DNA from: CAXBBB01 sp963841855
Lineage (GTDB): Bacteria > Bacteroidota > Rhodothermia > Rhodothermales > BA12
Direction: 5' to 3'
Assembly (NCBI GenBank): GCA_963841855.1
Contig: CAWJEJ010000005.1
Span: forward strand, 248,001 to 312,000
Length of the DNA stretch: 64,000 bases
This document shows positions 36,037 through 44,870 of this stretch, piece by piece. Both the position numbers and the translations under genes were made by a program. Below the pieces are notes generated by a model. It was given only the letters and a program-made list of their open reading frames with translations, did no database searches and was not told the DNA's origin. Each line of letters starts with the position of its first letter. Within the stretch, counting starts at the first letter, position 1.

Positions 36037-36441
36037 ATGGACACACTCGCTGATCGGCTGATTGCGCTCGAAGCCGAGTTCGCCCCGTTTGACGACCCAC
36101 TCGATCGGTACGAACTTCTGATCGAGAAGGGACGCGATATGGTCGCGCTCCCTGCTGTCGACAAGAACGACCTCTTTCTTGTCAAAGGATGCCAGTCTCA
36201 GGTGTGGATCATCCCTCGCATCGAAGGCGAAACGCTCCACTTCTCGGGCGACTCCGACGCCCTAATCACACGCGGCTTGGTTGCGCTGCTGCATCAGGCT
36301 CTGTCCGGACTTTCCGCGAGGGATATACGGAACGCTGACTTGGAGTTCATGGAACGTCTGGGGCTCTACGGACATCTATCTCCTACCCGCAAGAACGGAC
36401 TGGCCGCTATGCTGGACCGGCTACGCGCTTACGCCGCTTAA
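36037..36441 (+). CDS. sufE: SufE-like cysteine desulfurase activator
   Basis: A 134-residue SufE protein that accepts persulfide sulfur from SufS. The acceptor is Cys52 in LVKGCQSQVWI. Other family stretches: RYELLIEKGRDM, HFSGDSDALITRGLVALL and MERLGLYGHLSPTRKNGLAAML. ATG 36037 starts right before the first helix; a TTG ten codons upstream is possible but less likely. A MIP18-family gene follows after ten bases. Confidence 0.93.
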   Translation: MDTLADRLIALEAEFAPFDDPLDRYELLIEKGRDMVALPAVDKNDLFLVKGCQSQVWIIPRIEGETLHFSGDSDALITRGLVALLHQALSGLSARDIRNADLEFMERLGLYGHLSPTRKNGLAAMLDRLRAYAA

Positions 36442-36451
36442 CACTGCTCTG

Positions 36452-36793
36452 ATGCCCGACACTACCGCTACAGCCGACGCTCACGAGCGCGCCCTAATTG
36501 AAGGCCGTGTGATAGAGACACTTCGCACCGTCTACGACCCCGAGCTGCCGGTCAACATCTACGAGCTTGGTCTGATCTACGACGTGCGCGTCCGAGAAGA
36601 CCGCCACGTAGACGTCGATATGACACTCACGGCTCCTTCCTGCCCCGTTGCCGGAACGCTGCCGGGCGAGGTCGAACGCAAGGTCTACGACACGGAAGGC
36701 GTGGAGTCTGCGCACGTCGAGCTGGTATGGGATCCGCCGTTTCGGATGGAGAATATGTCCGAAGAAGTGCGGCTGGAGCTAGGACTGCTGTAA
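36452..36793 (+). CDS. MIP18/DUF59-family Fe-S assembly protein (SufT C-terminal-like)
   Basis: A 113-residue DUF59 protein: VIETLRTVYDPELPVNIYEL, LGLIYDV, DVDMTLTAPSCPVAGTLPG and HVELVWDPPF are the hallmark stretches, with the conserved Cys in APSCPVA. Stand-alone DUF59 proteins (SufT, PaaD-like) help mature Fe-S proteins; the place right after sufE supports that. ATG 36452 starts it ten bases after the sufE stop. Confidence 0.9.
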   Translation: MPDTTATADAHERALIEGRVIETLRTVYDPELPVNIYELGLIYDVRVREDRHVDVDMTLTAPSCPVAGTLPGEVERKVYDTEGVESAHVELVWDPPFRMENMSEEVRLELGLL

Positions 36794-36935
36794 CGCCGGC
36801 CTGCCCCAGGTAACTGGTCGCATCTCCGTTTGGCATTTGGTCCAACGCAAACTCGTATTCAGCTGATACCACTTCGGGTTCTGAGTGCATGGGCTGGAGC
36901 TATCGCGCCGATGCTACATCCCACCACCCCGGCAA

Positions 36936-38342
36936 TTATCCTCGGGCCACGCCTTCGGCTCGCGCGGCGGCTTCGACTGCCTTGACGACGCTCTTGACTA
37001 CGCGAGAGTCGAACACGCTCGGGATGATGAACTCGGCTGTCAGCGTATCGTCCGAGATGGCCTGAGCGATGGCGTGGGCTGCGGCGAGCTTCATCCCTTC
37101 CGTAATGTCGTTCGCGCGGCAGGCGAGTGCGCCCTTGAAGATGCCTGGGAAGCAGAGCACGTTGTTGATCTGGTTCGGATAATCGCTCCGCCCGGTTGCC
37201 ATGACCGCTACGTGCTCGAACGCCAACTCGGGCGCGATCTCGGGATCGGGATTCGACATGGCGAACACAATAGGGTTGGGCGCCATCGCCTTCAAATCAT
37301 CGACCGTAATGAGGTTGGGGCCACTCAACCCGATGAACACGTCGGCGCCGCGAATGACCTCGCTGATGGTACCGGCTTCCAATAGCGGATTGGAGATCGC
37401 AGCGAAGGCCTGCTTGTCCGCCGACAAGTCGCTGCGGCCGCGCACCAGTGCACCGTTGCGATCGACTCCGATCAGGTTGGTGACGCCCAGGTCGAGAATC
37501 ATCTTGCCGACCGCTGTCCCTGCCGCGCCCACACCCATGATGACAACTTTAATGTCCGCGGGCCGCTTTCCTACCACCCGCAACGCATTGATCAGAGCAG
37601 CCGTCGTCACGACAGCCGTGCCGTGCTGATCGTCGTGGAAGACGGGAATGTCCAGTTCGGCCTTCAGCCGCCGCTCAATCTCGAAGCAGCGCGGAGCCGA
37701 AATGTCCTCCAGGTTGATACCCCCGAATCCGGGTGCGATCCGCTTGACGGTGTCGATGATCGCTTCGGTATCGGTCGTATCCAAGCAGATCGGGAACGCG
37801 TTGACGCCCGCGAATTCCTTGAACAGCTGCGCCTTGCCCTCCATGACAGGCAGCGCGGCTTCGGGCCCAATGTCGCCCAGTCCCAAGACAGCCGTTCCAT
37901 CGGTCACGACGGCGACCATGTTGCCCTTGCTCGTCAACTCGTACGCCTGCTCGGGATGCTCGTGGATCGCCGTGCAGACGCGCGCGACGCCAGGCGTGTA
38001 CGCCATCGACAACTGCTCCCTGCTGCGAATGGGCACTTTGCTGTCGACCGAGATCTTGCCGCCTCGATGCATCAGGAACGTGCGGTCGGATACGTTGACG
38101 AGGCGAATCCCCTCTAGCGCTTTGATCGTGACGATCAGCTCTTCCAGTTGCCCACCGAGCGAGTAGACGGTCACATCGCGCGTGAGAACGGGACCGTCCG
38201 ACTGGATGATCTCGATGTCGCCGATGTTGGCGCTGTGCTGTCCGATGGCGCTCGTCAGGCGGGCGAGCACGCCGGGCTGGTTGGCGAGTTCGACGCGGAG
38301 CGTGACCGAGTTGCTGGCCTGGGGAATAAAGAAACGGTTCAT
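36936..38342 (-). CDS. NAD(P)-dependent malic enzyme with N-terminal ACT domain
   Basis: Converts malate to pyruvate and CO2. The 468-residue protein has an N-terminal ACT regulatory domain (about 10-85, VTLRVELANQPGVLARLTSA), then the malic enzyme core: YTPGVARVC, Lys in TSKGNMVAVVTDGTAVLG, the metal site EDISAPRCFEIE and FHDDQHGTAVV, and the NAD-binding GVGAAGTAVGKMIL. The ACT domain suggests control by a small ligand. Short bacterial malic enzymes of this type may use NAD or NADP; this is not resolved. Confidence 0.9.
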   Translation of the reverse strand: MNRFFIPQASNSVTLRVELANQPGVLARLTSAIGQHSANIGDIEIIQSDGPVLTRDVTVYSLGGQLEELIVTIKALEGIRLVNVSDRTFLMHRGGKISVDSKVPIRSREQLSMAYTPGVARVCTAIHEHPEQAYELTSKGNMVAVVTDGTAVLGLGDIGPEAALPVMEGKAQLFKEFAGVNAFPICLDTTDTEAIIDTVKRIAPGFGGINLEDISAPRCFEIERRLKAELDIPVFHDDQHGTAVVTTAALINALRVVGKRPADIKVVIMGVGAAGTAVGKMILDLGVTNLIGVDRNGALVRGRSDLSADKQAFAAISNPLLEAGTISEVIRGADVFIGLSGPNLITVDDLKAMAPNPIVFAMSNPDPEIAPELAFEHVAVMATGRSDYPNQINNVLCFPGIFKGALACRANDITEGMKLAAAHAIAQAISDDTLTAEFIIPSVFDSRVVKSVVKAVEAAARAEGVARG

Positions 38343-38440
38343 CGGCGAGAGTTGGGAGAGAGCGACAGCAACGCCGTACGACGCTGAGCGGACGCGCTTG
38401 GTTTTGAAGACCTGACCGGTTTAGTCGCGGCATCGCTCAC

Positions 38441-38482
38441 AAAAAAAAGCGGAGCCGATCGGATCACTCCAGTCGGCTCCGC
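38441..38482 (-). terminator. Intrinsic terminator of rpsA
   Basis: On the minus strand, perfect ten-base arms (38482-38473 and 38458-38449; GCGGAGCCGA with TCGGCTCCGC) are followed by eight U (38448-38441). It lies 37 bases after the rpsA stop and upstream of the malic enzyme gene, giving the latter its own transcription unit. Confidence 0.93.
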
Positions 38483-38518
38483 CAGGGGATTACGTCTGAG
38501 ACGCTGAGTCAGAGAGAA

Positions 38519-41110
38519 TTAGCCCTCGTCCTCGTCTCCGTCGTCCGCATCGTCGTCGTTGAAGTCGTCGTCGGTGTTGACCGAGCCTTTGCCGGCTTTG
38601 GCCATCGCGTCGATTTCGTTGACGTTAGCTTTCGACGAGGTCGAGGTGACGGGTTTTCCCCCACCTCCTTCGGCCTTGTCCGCGACGGATGCGTCGGCGG
38701 CTTCAGCGGCCTCGTTCGCTTCGGCTTCTTCGAACTGCGCTTTGAGCGCGGCCAGTCCGGACAGTTCGCCGAGCGTTGCCGGGCCACTGCCCTGCTGCGA
38801 CGACGCGTACGTCTGGATGTCCTGCCGCTCGCGCTGCTGACCTTCGCGGCGTTCGCGCTGCTCGGCGTAGCGCGCCGTGCGTGCGGCTTCGCGCTCCTGA
38901 GCGACTTCGGACAAGATGATGTCTTTGTTCTGCCCGTCGAAGCGGATGACACTGACGCCTTCGAGCACCTGGCCTTCCTTGTAGCTGTCGGCCGGATGTC
39001 CCTTGCGCTCCAGCTCACCAGCCGGAATGAAGCCTTCGACTTCGAGCGGAAGATCGACCGTGAGTCCTGCTTCGGCGACGCGTGTGACCGTGACCGGGTG
39101 CTGCGTGCCTTCGGCGTAGACGTTCTCGAACTGCTTCCACGGGTTCGTCTCGACCTGCTTGTGGCCCAGCGAAATGCGGCGGTTGCGCTCGTCGATTCCG
39201 AGCACCTGCACCTGAAGCTCCTCGCCCTTGCGGACGACTTCTCCAGGATGGCGCACCTTCTTGGTCCAGCTCAGGTCCGAGATGTGAACCAACCCGTCGA
39301 TGCCTTCTTCGATCTCGACGAAGACGCCGAACGCCGTAATGTTGCGCACCTTGCCCGACAGCGTCGAGCCGACCGGATGACGCGCTGCGATGCCGTCCCA
39401 TGGGTCGGCCTGCATCTGCTTCATGCCCAGGCTGATCTTCTTCGACTCGTCGTCGATGTTGAGGATCTTGACCTGGGTGATCTGGCCCAGGTTGACGACC
39501 TGGCTCGGGTGCTTGACGTGCTCGGTCCAGCTCATCTCGGAGATGTGAACCAGTCCTTCGATGCCACGGTCCAGCTCGACGAACGCGCCATAGTCGGTGA
39601 TCGAGACGACCTTGCCTTCGACGACCTGGTCTTCCTTGAACGTCTCGTGGATGGTCTCCCACGGGTGCGGCATCAGCTGCTTGTAGCCCAGCGAGATGCG
39701 CTGACGCTCGCGGTCGTAGTCCAAGACGACGACGTTAATCTGGTCTTCGATGTTGAGCACTTCGGACGGATGCGACACCCTACCCCAGCTGAGGTCCGTG
39801 ATGTGCAGCAGCCCGTCGACGCCGCCCAAGTCGACGAAGACGCCGAAGTCGGTGATGTTCTTGACGGTGCCTTCGAGGATCTGGCCGGGCTCCATCGTCG
39901 AAAGGATTGTCTCACGCTGGGCGAGCAGGTCTTTTTCGACCAGGGCTTTGTGCGAGATGACGATGTTCTCGTTGGCCGGGTTGAGCTTGACGACCTTGAA
40001 TTCCATCCGGCGCTCGAGATACGCGTCGAAGTCGCGCACGGGGCGCACGTCGATCTGCGATCCGGGCAGGAACGCCTCCATGTCGCCCAGGTCCAGCTGC
40101 GCGATCATACCGCCCTTGATGCGGCGGATGATGACGCCTTCGATGACCTCTTCGGTCTCGAATGCTTTCTCCACACGACGCCAGCGCTGCACGCTGTCGG
40201 CCTTGGTCTTGGAGATGATCGGCTCGCCCTTGTAGTTCTCCTTGCGCTCCAGGAAGACCTCGACGGTGTCGCCGGGCTTCAGGTCCTGCGAGAACTCGTT
40301 CTTGGCGACAACGCCGTCGCTCTTGAAGCCGAAGTCGATCAGGACGTCCTTGGGACCGACGCTGACGACCCTGCCCGTGACGATGTCCTGCTCGGAGATC
40401 TGCGTGATCGTGCCTTCGACGAGCGCTTCGTAGGCGGCACGGCGGCGGCGCTCTTCGACTTCGTCTTCCTGGTTTTCCAGGTCGGCAAGCGTGACGACGT
40501 CGCCCAGGATCTCGCCGGTGTATCCGATCTGGCCTTTGCTCTGGTTCTTGTTGAGGTCGGCGACCGTCATGGCCGCTTCGTCCTCTACGCGTTCGATGTC
40601 GTCGCCCGACACGATCTCTTGGATCGTCTCGACGGCGTCTTCGATGAGATGGCTACCGGCTTCGATAGCGCGCTCGAGAAAGCTTTTGTGCTCGCCTTCG
40701 GCGTCTTGCTTGGCAGACTGCTCGGCGGCTTCGGCCTCGGCCTGCTCAGCGGGCGTGAGCGCTTCGACCACGTCTTCGACCTTCTCGGCGACGGCTTTTG
40801 CAACGTCTCCTGCCTTGTCCGCAACCGTTTCGGCTTTGTCGACGACGATCTCGGCCGTGTCCGCGACGGCTTCGGCGGCATCGCTGACGGCTTCTTTGGC
40901 GGTCTCGACGGCTCCGGAAACGGCGTCGGCAGCGCGCTCGAGGAGGCTTTCCTTTTCTTCGGTAGGCGCGTCGTCGCTGACCGGCGTGGTCAGTGCGGCT
41001 TCGGGCTCGACCGAGGTGGGAGCAGTGTTTTTGGCGTTCGCCGCGTCTGCGGCAACTTCGGCGACCTGCTCTTCGGCGATCTCTTTGTCTTTTTGCTGGT
41101 TATCAGCCAT
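38519..41110 (-). CDS. rpsA: 30S ribosomal protein S1 with long LEA-like N-terminal extension
   Basis: An 863-residue S1. From about residue 240 six S1 RNA-binding domains are readable: EQDIVTGRVVSVGPKDVLID, EVIEGVIIRRIKGGMIAQL, GTVKNITDFGVFVDLGGVDG, GKVVSITDYGAFVELDRGIE, GKVRNITAFGVFVEIEEGID and a diverged sixth (VTVTRVAEAGLTVDLPLEVE). A Gly-rich/acidic tail ends the protein. Residues 1-235 are an Ala/Glu/Val-rich extension; 55-118 consists of 11-residue-like repeats (AVSGAVETAKEAVSDAAEAV) similar to LEA or apolipoprotein helices. S1 in E. coli is 557 residues. Start ATG 41110; 155 bases after cmk. Confidence 0.93.
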   Translation of the reverse strand: MADNQQKDKEIAEEQVAEVAADAANAKNTAPTSVEPEAALTTPVSDDAPTEEKESLLERAADAVSGAVETAKEAVSDAAEAVADTAEIVVDKAETVADKAGDVAKAVAEKVEDVVEALTPAEQAEAEAAEQSAKQDAEGEHKSFLERAIEAGSHLIEDAVETIQEIVSGDDIERVEDEAAMTVADLNKNQSKGQIGYTGEILGDVVTLADLENQEDEVEERRRRAAYEALVEGTITQISEQDIVTGRVVSVGPKDVLIDFGFKSDGVVAKNEFSQDLKPGDTVEVFLERKENYKGEPIISKTKADSVQRWRRVEKAFETEEVIEGVIIRRIKGGMIAQLDLGDMEAFLPGSQIDVRPVRDFDAYLERRMEFKVVKLNPANENIVISHKALVEKDLLAQRETILSTMEPGQILEGTVKNITDFGVFVDLGGVDGLLHITDLSWGRVSHPSEVLNIEDQINVVVLDYDRERQRISLGYKQLMPHPWETIHETFKEDQVVEGKVVSITDYGAFVELDRGIEGLVHISEMSWTEHVKHPSQVVNLGQITQVKILNIDDESKKISLGMKQMQADPWDGIAARHPVGSTLSGKVRNITAFGVFVEIEEGIDGLVHISDLSWTKKVRHPGEVVRKGEELQVQVLGIDERNRRISLGHKQVETNPWKQFENVYAEGTQHPVTVTRVAEAGLTVDLPLEVEGFIPAGELERKGHPADSYKEGQVLEGVSVIRFDGQNKDIILSEVAQEREAARTARYAEQRERREGQQRERQDIQTYASSQQGSGPATLGELSGLAALKAQFEEAEANEAAEAADASVADKAEGGGGKPVTSTSSKANVNEIDAMAKAGKGSVNTDDDFNDDDADDGDEDEG

Positions 41111-41265
41111 GTAAATACGGTGAGGCGATTGCCCCGGGCGTCCGTCGGCGTCGTCTTCCTCGCACGCGGGCGCGTGTTGCGTTGGGAGGTCTCGGCGCGA
41201 GGAGAAGACGAGCGCACGTGCGCGGCCCTCGCAGAGAGCCCGACAACATACGGAAAGCGGGCGGG

Positions 41266-41943
41266 TTAGTCCCCCGCTTTCTTTTGCTCGACGAGCCGCA
41301 CGACCAAATCCACCTGATCTTCCATCGACAGCACACCGGTGTCGACGCGGACCGCATCGTGCGCGCATTTCAGCGGAGCCACGTCTCGGTTGGCGTCGCG
41401 ATGGTCACGCTCGGCCAGATCGTCGCGGATCTGATCGAATGTCACGTCGTGCCCTCTCGCGACGGCTTCTACGAATCTGCGCTCGGCACGCACGTCGAGG
41501 TCGGCATCCAAAAACAGCTTCAACTCGGCATCGGGGAAGACGACCGTCCCGATGTCGCGCCCGTCGAGGATGACGCCTCCCCCCCTGCGCGTCCAGCTGG
41601 CCGCAATCTCGCGCTGTTTGCCCAGTAGCGCGTGACGCACCCAGGGGAGCGCGGCGACTTTGCTCGCTGCTGCTGTGACGGCGGGTTCGCGGATGCGCTC
41701 GGTTACGTCCGATCCGTTGAGGTCGAGCGTGAGCAGGCCGTCCCGGTCGTGGCCGAGTGTCAACTCGAACGGCTGAGGCAGCGCGTGGAGCGTCCGGTTG
41801 GGCCACCCCGCGTCGATCAGCGCGAGCGTGACCGTCCTATACATCGCGCCCGTGTCGAGGTAGAGAAAACCCAGTGCATTGGCCGCCGCTTTCGCCGTCG
41901 AGCTTTTGCCCGAGCCCGCCGGTCCGTCGATCGCAACGATCAC
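41266..41943 (-). CDS. cmk: Cytidylate kinase
   Basis: Phosphorylates CMP and dCMP. The 225-residue protein has the P-loop GPAGSGKSS (7-15), LDTGAMYR, the CMP-binding insert with DGRDIGTVVFPDAELK and the lid RFVEAVARGHDVTFDQIRDD. The GTG start shares four bases (GTGA) with the stop of the lipoprotein gene upstream, and rpsA follows, the classic cmk-rpsA order. Confidence 0.95.
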   Translation of the reverse strand: MIVAIDGPAGSGKSSTAKAAANALGFLYLDTGAMYRTVTLALIDAGWPNRTLHALPQPFELTLGHDRDGLLTLDLNGSDVTERIREPAVTAAASKVAALPWVRHALLGKQREIAASWTRRGGGVILDGRDIGTVVFPDAELKLFLDADLDVRAERRFVEAVARGHDVTFDQIRDDLAERDHRDANRDVAPLKCAHDAVRVDTGVLSMEDQVDLVVRLVEQKKAGD

Positions 41944-42533
41944 TGGTTCGACCCGCCCACCGACGTGCTGACGATTGTGATCGGGTTCGGGTAACGGATC
42001 GGGCCGATGGGCGTCTGGATCGTCGGCGTAGCGACGAGGCGGATCGCGCTGGCTCCGGGCGTTTCTTGCCCGGCCAATGCCGTCGCGATGTTGAGCAGTT
42101 CGCCGACGTTGTTGCCGAAGAACGGCACTAGGTCGAGCTGGATGCTGATCGGCACGACCGAGCGCTGTCCGGCCGGAAGCGTGACGCTGCGGTTGAACAC
42201 GCCCGACACGGTCTCGCGGTCTTGCAAGAAGAGGGTCCAGTCGAGTTCGAGCATTTGTGCCGTGCCGTTGGCCTGCGGGTTGTCGGCGCCCAGCATCAGG
42301 TCGAACGAGAGCGGAAGCGAGCCGCTGCTGGCAGCCTGCCCAAGTCGAAGCAGGTCCATCGGACGCACGTCACTGGAAGTACGAATGCTGCTCAGGTTGA
42401 CGCCCGCGAGGTTGGCTTGCTGCACGCCGTCGATGGCAAAGTCGACGTTGCGAAGCGCCTGAAACTGGTTGAGTTGGGTGCAACTGCTCAGGGCGAGCAG
42501 GCAAGCGGAGGCGAGAACGAGGCGGCGCGTCAT
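41940..42533 (-). CDS. LEA14-like (LEA type 2) lipoprotein
   Basis: A 197-residue lipoprotein: signal peptide MTRRLVLASACLLALSSC with lipobox. The mature part is a single beta-sandwich-like domain (VDFAIDGVQQANLAGVNLSS, LPLSFDLMLGADNPQANGTA, LDWTLFLQDRETVSGVFNRS, GQRSVVPISIQLDLVPFF), typical of LEA type 2/WHy domains in Bacteroidota lipoproteins. Start ATG 42533 chosen over 42560 because it begins the signal peptide. Translationally coupled to cmk through a GTGA overlap. Confidence 0.78.
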   Translation of the reverse strand: MTRRLVLASACLLALSSCTQLNQFQALRNVDFAIDGVQQANLAGVNLSSIRTSSDVRPMDLLRLGQAASSGSLPLSFDLMLGADNPQANGTAQMLELDWTLFLQDRETVSGVFNRSVTLPAGQRSVVPISIQLDLVPFFGNNVGELLNIATALAGQETPGASAIRLVATPTIQTPIGPIRYPNPITIVSTSVGGSNQ

Positions 42534-42853
42534 GGCAGATGGGGCTTTTGGTGTCGTCAAACTACGCGCTAGCCGAGGTCTCGGCGAAGGCTCAGTTTGC
42601 CGATCAGTGTCAGATCTCTGGAATACTCTAGCACTGCAACTGCGTCAGAGTGACGGGTCGACTCGCTGCTCCTCTCGATCCTCGCGAGCAGCGCGCGATG
42701 CACTCGGCCCCTCGACCACTGGAAATCACCACTCTGGGCTCGCGGTGACCAAGTGGGGGGCTTCGGTGCAGCCTGTCAGAGTCAGCAGGTCGCAGTGCTA
42801 GGGCCGCTCGCACCGCTGCATAAAATCGCACAGTCCGGCGATCTCGCGCGGCG
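42534..42853. other. 320-base intergenic region
   Basis: Lies between the NhaC antiporter gene and the lipoprotein-cmk-rpsA run, all on the minus strand. No gene is seen. It contains the inverted-repeat-bounded element at 42628-42801; the remainder should hold the promoter for the lipoprotein-cmk run, which I cannot pin down. Confidence 0.5.
42628..42801. repeat. 174-base element bounded by inverted repeats
   Basis: Perfect ten-base ends CTAGCACTGC (42628-42637) and GCAGTGCTAG (42792-42801), with further partial match inside (a TGACGGG/CCTGTCA pair about 15 bases in). No ORF is inside. It could be a small MITE-like element or a large folded RNA/terminator; no clear target-site duplication is visible. 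Confidence 0.5.
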
Positions 42854-44827
42854 TCACACCGCCGGGACGCTCGCGTCCTCCTCGAAGATCGGTACGGGCT
42901 GGGCGACGTAGCGCGAGACGAGGAACAGGATCAGTATTCCGACCGGCATCGAGATCCACCACGGCGCGTTGAAACCCGTCGGCAGCGTACCGATCAGGAT
43001 CGAGACGGCGCCGACGGTCAGCGCGTAGGGAAGCTGCGTGCGGACGTGGGCAATGTGGTCGCAGCCCGACGCCATCGACGAAAGAATGGTCGTGTCCGAG
43101 ATCGGTGAGCAGTGATCGCCCCAGACGGCTCCGGCGAGGACGGCCGAGACGGTCGAGTAGACGATGTGCATGTACTCGGCGTCGGTGTGCAATCCGTCGG
43201 CGGCGAGGACGCCCCAGGCCAGCGGGACGACAATCGGCATCAGAATCCCCATCGTGCCCCAACTCGTGCCGGTCGAGAACGCGGTCGCGGCAGCGAGCAG
43301 GAAGACCAGCGTCGGCACGATGCCGGGGACCAGAGCGCCCGAGAGGACGGACGTGAGAAACTGCGCCGTGCCCAACGCTTCGGTGACCGACGAGAGCGCC
43401 CAGGCCATGACGAGGATGACCATAGCGAGCAGCATCGACTTCATGCCGCTGTACCACGCGTCGATGGTCTGGTCGATGGTCAAGATCCGCTGCCCCATTG
43501 AGAGGACCGCTGCGACGAGCACGCTCGCCAGCGACGCCCACATGAGCGAGCGGTAGCTGTCGGCCTCGCCGATGATTTCGCGTAGTTGGTTGCCGATATC
43601 GCCTAGCCCAAAGCCCAAAGCGAACGCGCCTGAGCCAAACTGCTGCACGCCGGTATAGTACAGCCCGGCCAGCACGCCGAACACGAGCACGAAGACCGGA
43701 ATCAGCGCGTTGAACGCCCGCTGCGGCTTGCCCTCGACCGGCATCAACTCTTCGCTGTCCGCCGACGCGTCGACGATGGCGTCGGCGCCCAAGACGGCGC
43801 CGGTTTCGCGCGCGCGCATCTCGGCTTTGCGCATCGGTCCGAAATCGCGCCCACTGCTCGCGATGAACAGCAGAAACGCGATGCTGAAGATCGGGTAGAA
43901 GCTGTAGGGAATCGAGTTGAGGAAAATGCTGTACGCGCCCTCGTTGAGACCCGCGATCTTGTCGGTCGCCGTGCCGATCAAGCCGACTTCGTAGCCGATC
44001 CACGTCGTCACCAAGGCGAGGCAGGCGATGGGCGCGGCGGTCGAATCGACCAGATAGGCCAGCTTTTCGCGCGAGATGCGCAGCCGGTCCGTCACGGGCC
44101 GCATCGTGTTGCCGACGACGAGCGTGTTGGCGTAGTCGTCGAAAAAGATCACCATGCCCAGCATCGACGTGGCGACCTGCCCCCGGCGGCTCGTCGACGC
44201 GAACTTGACCAGGTGCCGGACGATGCCGAACGTGCCGCCGTTGCGACTGATGATGCCGACCATCCCGCCGATCATGAGCGAAAACAGGACGATTGCGGCG
44301 TGATCCGTGTCGGCGAGGGCGTTGAGGATGAAGATCTGGAACGCGTCGAGCATGCCCCAGAAGAAACCGGCGACCAGAGTTCCATGCACGATCCAGGCGC
44401 CGACCCAGATGCCCAAGAACAAGGCCGGAATCACGCGCTTGAACAGCAGCGCGACGCCGATCGCGATGATCGGCGGCAGTATCGACCACCAGCCCGGAAT
44501 GGCGCGCGCGGGCGTCTGCCCAATCGTCTGCCCGTTCGACACCACGACGACATCGCCCGAAGCATCCGCGTGAAGTTTGGCGCGATGCACGTCGCCGTCT
44601 GCGTCGTAGGCCAGGCGGACCTCCTGATCGCCCAGCCTCGCCGTCCCACCCGGATGCATCGGTAGCCCGTAGACCTCGACCGACACCTCGCCGCCCTGGA
44701 GCACGAGTGGCGGCACGACGATGCGAACCGGCTCGGCCTGGACCGCTTCGGCTTCAAACGGCGAGACGTCCTGCGCGTGGGCGGCAGGCGTCAGGATCAG
44801 CAGGAAAAGCAGCAGCGCAGCGCGCAT
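42854..44827 (-). CDS. nhaC: NhaC-family Na+/H+ antiporter with N-terminal periplasmic domain
   Basis: A 657-residue transporter. A signal peptide (MRAALLLFLLILTPAAHA) and an 85-residue beta-rich extracytoplasmic domain (about 25-110, VVPPLVLQGGEVSVEVYGLP) precede the NhaC core: about 12 membrane segments with GMVIFFDDYANTLVVGNTMR, DSTAAPIACLALVTTWIGYE, TAFSTGTSWGTMGILMPIV and GAVWGDHCSPISDTTILSS. Core motifs match Na+/H+ antiporters of this family, which expel sodium. The N-terminal domain is extra compared with Bacillus NhaC. Forty-three bases after upp. Confidence 0.87.
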   Translation of the reverse strand: MRAALLLFLLILTPAAHAQDVSPFEAEAVQAEPVRIVVPPLVLQGGEVSVEVYGLPMHPGGTARLGDQEVRLAYDADGDVHRAKLHADASGDVVVVSNGQTIGQTPARAIPGWWSILPPIIAIGVALLFKRVIPALFLGIWVGAWIVHGTLVAGFFWGMLDAFQIFILNALADTDHAAIVLFSLMIGGMVGIISRNGGTFGIVRHLVKFASTSRRGQVATSMLGMVIFFDDYANTLVVGNTMRPVTDRLRISREKLAYLVDSTAAPIACLALVTTWIGYEVGLIGTATDKIAGLNEGAYSIFLNSIPYSFYPIFSIAFLLFIASSGRDFGPMRKAEMRARETGAVLGADAIVDASADSEELMPVEGKPQRAFNALIPVFVLVFGVLAGLYYTGVQQFGSGAFALGFGLGDIGNQLREIIGEADSYRSLMWASLASVLVAAVLSMGQRILTIDQTIDAWYSGMKSMLLAMVILVMAWALSSVTEALGTAQFLTSVLSGALVPGIVPTLVFLLAAATAFSTGTSWGTMGILMPIVVPLAWGVLAADGLHTDAEYMHIVYSTVSAVLAGAVWGDHCSPISDTTILSSMASGCDHIAHVRTQLPYALTVGAVSILIGTLPTGFNAPWWISMPVGILILFLVSRYVAQPVPIFEEDASVPAV

Positions 44828-44870
44828 CGGCGAGAGGTGAACGTGGTAATAAAGTGCGACGCTGAAAGTG

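Noticed and set aside
38996..41269. A 757-codon plus-strand open frame opposite rpsA
   Set aside because: Antisense shadow of the S1 gene; composition follows the complementary codons and no motif is seen.
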